Assembly (NCBI GenBank): GCA_038065435.1
Contig: JBBTQZ010000055.1
Location: 1 to 5,682 of the forward strand
Reading direction: 5' to 3'
DNA length: 5,682 bases
Origin: JBBTQZ01 sp038065435
GTDB lineage: Bacteria > Patescibacteriota > Minisyncoccia > Phycocordibacterales > WO2-35-19
The stretch's first letter is position 1. Every line of letters begins with the position of its first letter. Shown here in pieces: positions 1-5,141 of this stretch. Made by a program: the position numbers and the translations under genes. The notes under the pieces are model-generated. The model worked only from the letters and a program-made list of their open reading frames with translations. It did not search any database and had not been told where the DNA came from.

Positions 1-27
1 GTCCACTAGAATACACTTTTACATTAA

Positions 28-33
28 TATAAT
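28..33 (+). promoter_or_regulatory. Candidate -10 element upstream of cysS
   Basis: A perfect TATAAT lies only 3 nt before the GTG start codon. That is too close for a normal transcription start at or before the GTG, since initiation usually falls about 7 nt past the -10. Either the shifted hexamer TAATAT (25-30) is used, giving a leaderless transcript, or transcription enters from further upstream outside the window. No clear -35 is visible. The hexamer is part of ATATAATCTAG (27-37), which recurs before dnaX. Confidence 0.4.
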
Positions 34-36
34 CTA

Positions 37-1488
37 GTGAAAATATATAACACTTTAAGAAGAGAAAAGGAGGAATTTGTACCTATAAAAGAAGGAGAAG
101 TAAGTATTTATGCTTGCGGAGTAACACCTTATAAACCCTCTCATCTTGGCCACGCTATGCAAGCCGTGATCTTTGACATCATGCGAAGATATTTTGAATA
201 TAAGGGATACAAGGTAACATATGTACGTAATTATACAGATATAGACGACAAAATAATCAATGCAGCAAAAGAAATAGGGGTGCTACCTCTGGAGCATTCT
301 AGAAATATAATGGAACAATCGAACCTAGAGTTTGACGAGCTTAGAATACGGAGAGCCGACCATGAACCAAAAGTATCGGAGACCATAGGAGATATAATAT
401 CTTTCATCGAAGAGCTTTTGGAAAAGGGCATGGCTTACACGACAGAGAAAGGCAACGTATATTTTGATGTAAAGAAGTTCCAAGATTATGGCAAACTATC
501 CAACCAGAAAATAGAGGAACTACGACACGGCACAAGAAAAGAAGTGGAGGAAGACAAGAAAGACGCAGTGGACTTCGCTCTTTGGAAATCTTCTCTGGAC
601 GAGGGTTTTAGCTGGGATTCCCCATGGGGCAAGGGCAGGCCGGGATGGCACATAGAGTGCTCAGCCATGAGTAGAAAATTCTTGGGCCAGAACTTCGATA
701 TACACGGCGGTGGAGGCGACCTTGTATTTCCACACCACGAGAACGAAATAGCTCAAAGCGAAGCGGTAACAAACGGCAAATTTGCCAACTACTGGATCCA
801 CAATGGACTTCTGATGGTGGGCAACGACAAAATGAGCAAATCCCTCGGCAACGATATGTCTATAGAAGAATGGCTCCGCAACTACCACGAGGAGACGATA
901 AGATACCTTATAGTGACCAACCATTACCGCTCTCATGTGCAATTTGCAAAAGAGAGATACGGAGAAGCGAACAACAAAGTGTTTGGAACTTACAAAACTT
1001 TGGAGAGAGCACTAGAGGCATTGAAAGGTAGGGGTGAAAGCGACGCAAAAGAAATAGCGACAGAAATAGATGGAGAAGAGTATGAAAATTTGATAAAAGA
1101 ATTTGAGGAATCTATGGACAATGACTTCAATACTGTGCTAGTCGTAGCCCAAATCCACGAAGTCGCCACAAAAATAAATACTATTTTAGACAGCGAGACG
1201 CCAAATTTAGCAAAGCTAGAAGCTTATGTAAAATTTATAAGAGAAGTGGGTAAAGTATTGGGACTCTTTGATCTTGAGCCATCCAAAGTATTGGCACAAA
1301 TGCGCGATCTAGAACTAAAGAAGAAAAACATAGACAAACAAAAAATCATAAGTTTAGTAGCAGAAAGGGATCGGTATAAAACAGAGGGTAATTATGGAGA
1401 GGCAGACAAGGTACGGAATGAGCTACTTTCTTCTGGTATAAGCTTATCTGACACAAAATCGGGTACCTTGTGGGATGTAGATATTTAA
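37..1488 (+). CDS. cysS: Cysteinyl-tRNA synthetase
   Basis: This class I aminoacyl-tRNA synthetase charges tRNA-Cys with cysteine in the cytoplasm. The 483-residue protein is complete and slightly longer than the E. coli enzyme (461). The Rossmann-fold catalytic core carries the HIGH motif as HLGH at residues 36-39 and KMSKS at 265-269. The zinc site that selects cysteine is intact: C27, C208, H233 and E237 match C28, C209, H234 and E238 of E. coli CysRS. The region after about residue 300 is the helical anticodon-binding part, ending in the family-typical 'SGTLWDV'. The start is GTG at 37, the only usable start: the in-frame TAA at 25-27 lies just upstream, and the reading 'KIYNTL' matches the family N-terminus. 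There is no Shine-Dalgarno sequence. The gene converges on ddl with a 29-bp gap in which I see no convincing terminator. The identification is secure; only the mode of initiation is uncertain. Confidence 0.97.
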   Translation: MKIYNTLRREKEEFVPIKEGEVSIYACGVTPYKPSHLGHAMQAVIFDIMRRYFEYKGYKVTYVRNYTDIDDKIINAAKEIGVLPLEHSRNIMEQSNLEFDELRIRRADHEPKVSETIGDIISFIEELLEKGMAYTTEKGNVYFDVKKFQDYGKLSNQKIEELRHGTRKEVEEDKKDAVDFALWKSSLDEGFSWDSPWGKGRPGWHIECSAMSRKFLGQNFDIHGGGGDLVFPHHENEIAQSEAVTNGKFANYWIHNGLLMVGNDKMSKSLGNDMSIEEWLRNYHEETIRYLIVTNHYRSHVQFAKERYGEANNKVFGTYKTLERALEALKGRGESDAKEIATEIDGEEYENLIKEFEESMDNDFNTVLVVAQIHEVATKINTILDSETPNLAKLEAYVKFIREVGKVLGLFDLEPSKVLAQMRDLELKKKNIDKQKIISLVAERDRYKTEGNYGEADKVRNELLSSGISLSDTKSGTLWDVDI

Positions 1489-1517
1489 GCTCAAAGAGAG
1501 CGGACTCTAGATCTGTA

Positions 1518-2420
1518 TCACCGCTTAACTGTAGAGAGGATATGAGAGATAAATTCTTTTATACTAGAACCGGCAGATTGGAGAGAGCGTAGAAAGCCCG
1601 ATTTTTCTTTAAACTTGGGTATGGTGTTGACTTCCAAAATAAAAACACCTCTTTTGGGATGGACGATAAAGTCGCTACTGGAGAATCCGGACAATCCGAG
1701 AGCCCTGTGGGCTTTGACCGCAGATTCTTGCACTAGGCGTGATTCTTCCAAAGATAGGTCGCTCAAAGATGTGGGGATGAGTGCGTAGTGGCTATCGCCT
1801 CTGAAGCCTTCTATTGTTCCAGAAGATACTTCCTTACCTTTTATATATTCTTCTACCATCACAGTGGGGGAAAATGCAAAAGCCTTTTTTATGGCATCCA
1901 ATGCTTCTTTGGCTGAATAGGCTACAGACAGACCAAAAGAAGAGCCAGAGCTGACAGGCTTCACCATCACAGGGAAAGGCATGACGTTGTGGATCTTGCT
2001 CAAAATATTTTGATCTTCTTCTCCACTGCGAATCTCCAAATAAATAGGTGATTTGAGACCGGCTTCGCCCAAATATTTTTTTGAAAGTATTTTGTTCATC
2101 CCTAAAGCTGAACCAAATTCCTTGGAGCCAATCTGGGGCACGCCGAAATGGCGGAGAAACCTTTGGACCTTGCCATCTTCGCCATAAGTGCCGTGGAGAG
2201 CATTCCATACTACATCCAAACCCTGAAGCACATTCTCCGGACGACGCTCCAAACCTTCCGTGTGCCAGACTCCATTTTTTGACACCAAAATATCTACGGG
2301 CTCGTACTCTTCCGGTAGATTGTCTATGACCAATTTGCCAGTCTCTAAAGATTGCGAGTATTCGTCTGATGGTCCGCCTCGCAACACACCAACTCTTGTT
2401 TTGTGTGGAGAAAATATCAT
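1518..2420 (-). CDS. ddl: D-alanine-D-alanine ligase family protein, divergent, lacking the omega loop
   Basis: This ATP-grasp enzyme (300 residues) belongs to the family that joins two D-alanines for peptidoglycan precursors. The N-terminal motif 'VLRGGPSDEY' carries E20 (E15 in E. coli DdlB). 'ALHGTYGEDG' (74-83) gives H76 and E81, K110 matches K97, K154 matches K144, and S160 in 'SGSSFG' matches S150. E190 and E197 match E180 and E187. Metal ligands D250, E263 and N265 are present. However, the stretch between E197 and D250 is 17 residues shorter than in DdlB and has no recognisable omega loop, so K215 and Y216 have no counterparts. R255 is replaced by S248, G276 by K269 and L282 by G275. 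The ATP and metal sites therefore look intact while the acceptor D-Ala site is altered. The ATG at 2420 is chosen because it begins just before the conserved first strand; the longer in-frame TTG frame (2489) would overlap the -35 of its own promoter. There is no Shine-Dalgarno sequence. The family is secure; the substrate is not. Confidence 0.9.
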   Translation of the reverse strand: MIFSPHKTRVGVLRGGPSDEYSQSLETGKLVIDNLPEEYEPVDILVSKNGVWHTEGLERRPENVLQGLDVVWNALHGTYGEDGKVQRFLRHFGVPQIGSKEFGSALGMNKILSKKYLGEAGLKSPIYLEIRSGEEDQNILSKIHNVMPFPVMVKPVSSGSSFGLSVAYSAKEALDAIKKAFAFSPTVMVEEYIKGKEVSSGTIEGFRGDSHYALIPTSLSDLSLEESRLVQESAVKAHRALGLSGFSSSDFIVHPKRGVFILEVNTIPKFKEKSGFLRSLQSAGSSIKEFISHILSTVKR

Positions 2421-2439
2421 ATAAGAAATATCATATAAG
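2412..2439 (-). repeat. Perfect 14-bp tandem duplication spanning the ddl start codon
   Basis: The 14-mer AAATATCATATAAG (plus strand) occurs twice back to back, at 2412-2425 and 2426-2439, with no mismatch. On the ddl strand each copy reads CTTATATGATATTT. One copy carries the ddl ATG (2420-2418). The upstream copy carries a second ATG (2434-2432), 14 nt away and out of frame. It opens a five-codon ORF (M-I-F-L-I) whose TGA overlaps the ddl ATG as ATGA. The upstream copy also supplies TATGAT (2435-2430), a -10-like hexamer 9 nt before the ddl start. Confidence 0.9.
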
Positions 2440-2460
2440 TTTTTATAATAACTAAGTACA

Positions 2461-2489
2461 ATTATAACCCTCCGACTTCCAATTTTCAA
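2461..2489 (-). promoter_or_regulatory. Sigma-70-type promoter of ddl
   Basis: On the minus strand a -35 TTGAAA (2489-2484, 5 of 6 consensus) is followed by a 17-bp spacer and a perfect -10 TATAAT (2466-2461). Initiation is predicted near 2454, giving a 5' leader of about 34 nt that contains the 14-bp duplication. The -35 lies inside the predicted spacer of the opposing dnaX promoter, so the two divergent promoters overlap. Confidence 0.65.
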
Positions 2490-2498
2490 TTTACAATA

Positions 2499-2504
2499 TA
2501 TAAT
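2499..2504 (+). promoter_or_regulatory. -10 element of dnaX, predicting a leaderless mRNA
   Basis: A perfect TATAAT ends 7 nt before the dnaX ATG (2512), so initiation is expected at or within a base of the start codon. No Shine-Dalgarno sequence could fit in the gap, and no good -35 is visible at 2476-2481 (CTTCCA, 3 of 6). The -10 sits in ATATAATCTAG (2498-2508), also present before cysS. Confidence 0.6.
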
Positions 2505-2511
2505 CTAGCTC

Positions 2512-3585
2512 ATGCAACAAGCGCTTTATCGAAAATACAGACCGCAAAGCTTCAAAGAAGTACTCGGCCAAGACCATATAACAAGCGTCTTGGAGAGCGA
2601 AGCAAAAAGTGGCAAGGTGTCCCACGCTTACCTTTTTGCCGGAAGCAGAGGCACGGGTAAGACTACCTTAGCGCGCATATTTGCAAGGAGCCTTGGAGTA
2701 AACAGCGAAGATGTATACGAGATGGACGCTGCTTCTAATAGAGGCATAGACGAGGTGAGGGAGATAAGGGACGCAGTACATGCTTACCCCTATTCTTCCA
2801 AATACAAGGTGTATATTTTGGACGAAGCACATATGCTAACCCGCGACGCATGGAACGCTTTGCTTAAAACTCTTGAGGAACCACCGAGCCATGTGATCTT
2901 CATACTTGCGACCACAGAAGCGCACAAACTGCCCGACACCATAATCTCGCGTTGCGAATCTTTCATCTTCAAAAAGCCGACCCATCGGATGCTCGCTGAT
3001 AATATACTGAAAGTAGCCAAAGAGGAAAAGAATGAATTAGAAAAAAGCTCTGCTTCTCTCATTGCTACTTTGGCAGGAGGTTCCTTTCGTGATGCACTTT
3101 CTATACTTCAAAAAGCCATGAGTCTTTCCAAAGACAAGAAGCTTAACTCGGAAGAAATAGAAAAGATTTTGGGTGCACCCAAACAAGAATTCATACTCTC
3201 TATAATAGAAGCTTTGAGCGAGCAAAACACAAGCAAGGCGTTGGAAGTATTGAAAAAGGCCAGCGGAGAAAATGCCGATATGCAAGTACTGCTGAAGATG
3301 CTTGTCCAAAAACTGCGCTTCGTGCTACTACTACGCTTCGCTCCAAAGACTTCTGCAACCAAAGATTCTAAAAACGGAGATTTGAGAGACATGGTAGCTA
3401 TGGAAACAGACGAAAAAGAGTTTGAAAGATTGGTAGAAATAGCCAAAGCTTCCAAAAATATAAACTCCAAGACTTTGCTTGCTTTCTTAGAAGCCGAATC
3501 GCTTCAAAAATACGCCGACATACCGGAATTACCCATAGAAATCGCCATCATAGAATCCTGTGATGTTACTCCTCCTTTATCTTAG
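2512..3585 (+). CDS. dnaX: DNA polymerase III gamma/tau-type clamp-loader subunit, short form without zinc module
   Basis: This is the AAA+ ATPase subunit of the replicative clamp loader, which opens the beta clamp and places it on primed DNA. The 357-residue protein starts with the family signature 'ALYRKYRP' (4-11). Walker A is GSRGTGKTT (44-52), Walker B is VYILDEAH (100-107), the SRC arginine-finger motif is at 146-148, and the sensor-2 arginine is R193 in 'GGSFRDALS'. A helical collar-like domain follows from about residue 200. The cysteine-rich zinc module normally between Walker A and 'IDAASNRG' is absent: only about ten residues link 'ARSLG' to 'MDAASNRG' (71-78). There is also no tau C-terminal extension for DnaB or polymerase binding, so only a gamma-like product is made. 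The ATG at 2512 fits the family N-terminus and the leaderless promoter. The last 20 bp overlap the end of the convergent membrane protein gene. Confidence 0.95.
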   Translation: MQQALYRKYRPQSFKEVLGQDHITSVLESEAKSGKVSHAYLFAGSRGTGKTTLARIFARSLGVNSEDVYEMDAASNRGIDEVREIRDAVHAYPYSSKYKVYILDEAHMLTRDAWNALLKTLEEPPSHVIFILATTEAHKLPDTIISRCESFIFKKPTHRMLADNILKVAKEEKNELEKSSASLIATLAGGSFRDALSILQKAMSLSKDKKLNSEEIEKILGAPKQEFILSIIEALSEQNTSKALEVLKKASGENADMQVLLKMLVQKLRFVLLLRFAPKTSATKDSKNGDLRDMVAMETDEKEFERLVEIAKASKNINSKTLLAFLEAESLQKYADIPELPIEIAIIESCDVTPPLS

Positions 3586-3598
3586 CTAAAGCAGTAAC
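3565..3598. other. Imperfect hairpin over the convergent dnaX/membrane gene ends
   Basis: GTTACT (3565-3570) pairs with AGTAAC (3593-3598), and inside this CTTTA (3575-3579) pairs with TAAAG (3587-3591). That gives 11 bp with a 4:1 internal loop and a 7-nt apical loop. It covers both stop codons and is usable on either strand. Neither side is followed by a T tract, so it is not a classical intrinsic terminator. It may shape or protect both 3' ends, or be chance. Confidence 0.35.
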
Positions 3599-4090
3599 CA
3601 AATCTTGCTTCTTTAATGAAGCCCGAAAACGCTTCAATGTATCGTAAATAACGGGAAGCTCTAGATAATCTATAGCGATAGCCACCCAAGCAAACCAAAG
3701 AGGTAAGCTGACCAAAGAAGCATCTGTTATGGTCTTTAGTATAAACTCATCCGTGATCCAAAAAAGATGGAGCCATTGAGAATTGATGAAAAAAAGATAG
3801 AGAGCGCTTTTCCATTGCCAGCTTTTCCTAAGCTCATTTATATACACGCCAGATACAGCAAAGAGAGCCGGTATCTCCGTATAATCCACTAAAATAATTA
3901 TGAGCTTGGGTGCATCGTGAAGTATGAAGAGGGGAGAGCCAAAAAGCTTCATCGTTACCACCTCTCCAAAAAGCCAGAAAAGGTGGATTATTTGCAACAA
4001 AAAAAGCCCGGCCGCTATACCAAGGTTTAACTTATAATTTCTTTCATACCACCGCCAGAATTCTCTGATAAGCATAATTTGTCGGGCCAT
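3566..4090 (-). CDS. Unrecognised four-helix membrane protein with an internal duplication
   Basis: I do not recognise this 174-residue family. It has a basic, aromatic N-terminus and four hydrophobic segments (about 24-45, 60-85, 95-116 and 126-150). Positive residues lie at the N-terminus, in the 2-3 loop ('NELRKSWQWK') and at the C-terminus, which predicts that these face the cytoplasm. The protein is two copies of one unit offset by 72 residues. In copy one, Q33, H36, L37, F38, W39, E43, D69, Y70, E72 and P74 recur in copy two as Q105, H108, L109, F110, W111, E115, D141, Y142, E144 and P146, with identical spacing. Eight polar or charged residues (two sets of His, Glu, Asp, Glu) thus lie in or at the ends of predicted helices. 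This would suit a metal or cofactor site, proton transfer or a small-molecule pocket; none is shown. The ATG at 4090 is preferred over an in-frame TTG at 4120 because a TATAAT lies between them. The 3' end overlaps dnaX by 20 bp. Confidence 0.85.
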   Translation of the reverse strand: MARQIMLIREFWRWYERNYKLNLGIAAGLFLLQIIHLFWLFGEVVTMKLFGSPLFILHDAPKLIIILVDYTEIPALFAVSGVYINELRKSWQWKSALYLFFINSQWLHLFWITDEFILKTITDASLVSLPLWFAWVAIAIDYLELPVIYDTLKRFRASLKKQDLVTALAKIKEE

Positions 4091-4108
4091 TTCAGACCAC
4101 TTCGGATC

Positions 4109-4114
4109 ATTATA
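4109..4114 (-). promoter_or_regulatory. Candidate -10 element of the membrane protein gene
   Basis: A perfect TATAAT on the minus strand (4114-4109) predicts initiation near 4102, about 12 nt before the ATG at 4090. No good -35 is seen at the expected distance, and there is no Shine-Dalgarno sequence. Its position inside the longer TTG-initiated frame argues for the shorter protein. Confidence 0.45.
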
Positions 4115-4217
4115 ACACAACCATCAAAACAAACTATTAGCTTTAAATGGTGAGCGCCCTTTCCTATTATATTTTAGGATTAATAAATCTGTACCAGCAA
4201 GTTATTCACATTTTTTC

Positions 4218-4246
4218 TTGATTTATTATTAGTTAGTAGGTAGGAT
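4218..4246 (+). promoter_or_regulatory. Weak candidate promoter of the HTH gene
   Basis: TTGATT (4218-4223, 4 of 6) is followed by a 17-bp spacer and TAGGAT (4241-4246, 4 of 6). The -10 lies in the left arm of the palindrome at 4238-4274, so a protein bound there would block it. TATAGT (4246-4251) is an alternative -10. Both matches are modest in an AT-rich context. Confidence 0.3.
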
Positions 4247-4274
4247 ATAGTTATATATAAGTTATGTCCTACCT
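4238..4274. repeat. 37-bp hyphenated palindrome upstream of the HTH gene
   Basis: The left arm AGGTAGGATATA (4238-4249) pairs with the right arm TATGTCCTACCT (4263-4274) over 12 positions with one G-T wobble; the outer 8 bp are perfect. The 13-bp centre contains the 10-bp perfect palindrome TTATATATAA (4251-4260). No T tract follows on either strand, so it is not an obvious terminator. Overlap with a candidate promoter 33 bp before an HTH gene suggests an operator. An RNA hairpin or a mobile-element relic are alternatives. Confidence 0.6.
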
Positions 4275-4306
4275 TATTAAAAGGAACGCCAACTAACGAT
4301 ACAAAA

Positions 4307-4999
4307 GTGATCGCAAAAATAGAATTGAAAAAGAAGGCTATAGCGATGCGGAAGAAAGGGATCACTTATGGTGGCATTATGGACAAAGTACCAGTAGCCA
4401 AATCGACTTTAGCTCTCTGGTTCAAAGAGGTAAAGCTCTCCAAACCTCAAATCCAGCTTATCACCAAAGCTCGTTTAGAAGCTGGTTTACGTGGGGGCGC
4501 GACCAAAAAGAAGCAACGCATTGCTAAAATGCACTCCATTATCGAAGATGCTGAAAAAAAGGTAGGGCACCTCACCGACCGAGAACTTTGGCTTATCGGT
4601 ACCACTATATATTGGGCAGAAGGTTCAAAAGAGAAGGAGTGGTATCCTGGATCTGGAGCTTCTTTCATAAATATGGATTCTCATATGGTCCAAGTATTTA
4701 TGCGGTGGCTCAAGTTCTGTTCAATTGAGATAGAGAATCTATCTTTTAGTCTGTATATACATGAAAATCACAAAAATCGGGTTTCGGAGATAAAAAAATA
4801 CTGGAGTAGGATCATTGGTCTTCCTGTATCTAAATTTACTGAAGTTTATTGGAAGAAAAATAAAGGCAATACTAAACGTAAAAACATTGGGGATAAATAT
4901 TTTGGTATTATAAAAATAAAAGTGAAACGGAGTTCTTCTTTCCTCCGTAAAATTACCGGCTGGACGAGAGGCATTTATAACGGTATAAATAAGAGATAA
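4307..4999 (+). CDS. HTH protein with LAGLIDADG-like C-terminal region
   Basis: The 230-residue protein starts with a helix-turn-helix (about residues 8-45; 'GGIMDKVPVAKSTLALWFKE' resembles resolvase or homeodomain-type HTHs). A basic linker follows (about 54-75). The second part has 'LIGTTIYWAEGSK' (96-108), then 'FINMDSHMVQVFMRWL', an 'IHENH' segment, 'KKYWSRIIGLP' and 'TKRKNIGDKYFGI', ending in 'ITGWTRGI'. From memory this matches a widespread family of uncharacterised proteins in Patescibacteria and Actinobacteria. The 'AEG' motif followed by 'FINMD' recalls LAGLIDADG homing endonucleases, so DNA binding with possible nuclease or regulatory function is inferred. It is not inserted in a visible intron or intein. 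The start is GTG at 4307; the frame is open back to the stop at 4241-4243, but no ATG lies upstream and the HTH is complete from here. The palindrome upstream could be its binding site. The second half is more AT-rich than cysS or dnaX, which is weak evidence for transfer. Confidence 0.85.
   Translation: MIAKIELKKKAIAMRKKGITYGGIMDKVPVAKSTLALWFKEVKLSKPQIQLITKARLEAGLRGGATKKKQRIAKMHSIIEDAEKKVGHLTDRELWLIGTTIYWAEGSKEKEWYPGSGASFINMDSHMVQVFMRWLKFCSIEIENLSFSLYIHENHKNRVSEIKKYWSRIIGLPVSKFTEVYWKKNKGNTKRKNIGDKYFGIIKIKVKRSSSFLRKITGWTRGIYNGINKR
4961..4989 (+). promoter_or_regulatory. Candidate promoter of tRNA-Gln inside the HTH gene 3' end
   Basis: TGGACG (4961-4966, 4 of 6) with a 17-bp spacer and TATAAA (4984-4989, 5 of 6) predicts initiation near 4996, about 12 nt before the mature tRNA. 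It lies within the last 13 codons of the HTH gene. Read-through from the HTH gene could also supply the tRNA. Confidence 0.4.
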
Positions 5000-5007
5000 A
5001 CAATATT

Positions 5008-5078
5008 TGGGAGATCGTCTAATGGTCGGACAATCGCCTTTGAAGCGATGAATCTAGGTTCGATTCCTAGTCTCCCAG
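5008..5078 (+). tRNA. trnQ: tRNA-Gln, anticodon UUG
   Basis: A full cloverleaf can be folded. The acceptor TGGGAGA (5008-5014) pairs with TCTCCCA (5071-5077) over 7 bp. The D stem is GTCT/GGAC (5017-5020/5028-5031) with a T-G closing pair. The anticodon stem ATCGC/GCGAT (5033-5037/5045-5049) encloses loop CTTTGAA with anticodon TTG (5040-5042). The T stem CTAGG/CCTAG (5054-5058/5066-5070) encloses TTCGATT. It reads CAA codons, and CAG by wobble. U1-A72 is the pair that bacterial GatCAB uses to select tRNA-Gln, so charging by misacylation and amidation is possible but not shown. The discriminator is G73. Only CC follows and the next base is C, so CCA must be completed by the nucleotidyltransferase. 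Position 21 in the D loop is C (5027) where A is nearly universal. Confidence 0.96.
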
Positions 5079-5126
5079 CCCGAATAAAACTTGTTTGGAA
5101 AGAGAGAGGGAAGATTTTTGGAACAG

Positions 5127-5135
5127 TGATACAAT
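5127..5135 (+). promoter_or_regulatory. Extended -10 promoter of the Nudix gene, predicting a leaderless mRNA
   Basis: TGATACAAT fits the extended -10 form TGnTAnnnT, with hexamer TACAAT (5130-5135, 5 of 6). It ends 6 nt before the ATG at 5142, so the expected transcription start is the A of the start codon. No -35 is seen at 5107-5112, as expected for an extended -10 promoter. No Shine-Dalgarno sequence can fit in between. Confidence 0.6.
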
Positions 5136-5141
5136 TAATAC

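Larger units (their letters stand above)
4091..4306. other. 216-bp non-coding region between divergent genes
   Basis: This AT-rich stretch separates the membrane protein gene (-) from the HTH gene (+). It holds the membrane gene -10 (4109-4114), a weak plus-strand promoter (4218-4246) and a 37-bp hyphenated palindrome (4238-4274). I see no RNA gene and no conserved ORF. A ten-codon ORF (ATG 4264 to TAA 4296) begins in the right palindrome arm and looks incidental. AAGGA at 4281-4285 resembles a Shine-Dalgarno sequence but is 21 nt from the GTG at 4307. Confidence 0.6.

Noticed and set aside
1489..1517. Terminator between cysS and ddl
   Set aside because: Only 4-bp stems (GCTC/GAGC, AGAG/CTCT) can be drawn and there is no T tract on either strand.
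1834..2208. A 124-codon minus-strand frame inside ddl
   Set aside because: It is the shifted frame of the well-supported ddl gene and has no family-like sequence.
2421..2489. A 23-residue N-terminal extension of ddl from a TTG at 2489
   Set aside because: The extension runs through the ddl -10 and -35 elements, is not like Ddl N-termini, and the ATG at 2420 sits just before the conserved first strand.
4091..4120. Ten extra N-terminal residues of the membrane protein from a TTG at 4120
   Set aside because: A perfect minus-strand TATAAT lies inside this stretch, so transcription probably starts after it; the ATG at 4090 is a better start.
4264..4296. Ten-codon ORF upstream of the HTH gene as a leader peptide
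   Set aside because: It has no ribosome binding site, no residue bias, and starts within a palindrome arm; nothing distinguishes it from chance.
5054..5078. tRNA-Gln 3' end as an integration site for the HTH gene
   Set aside because: I found no second copy of the tRNA 3' end on the other side of the HTH gene, and no integrase gene is present.
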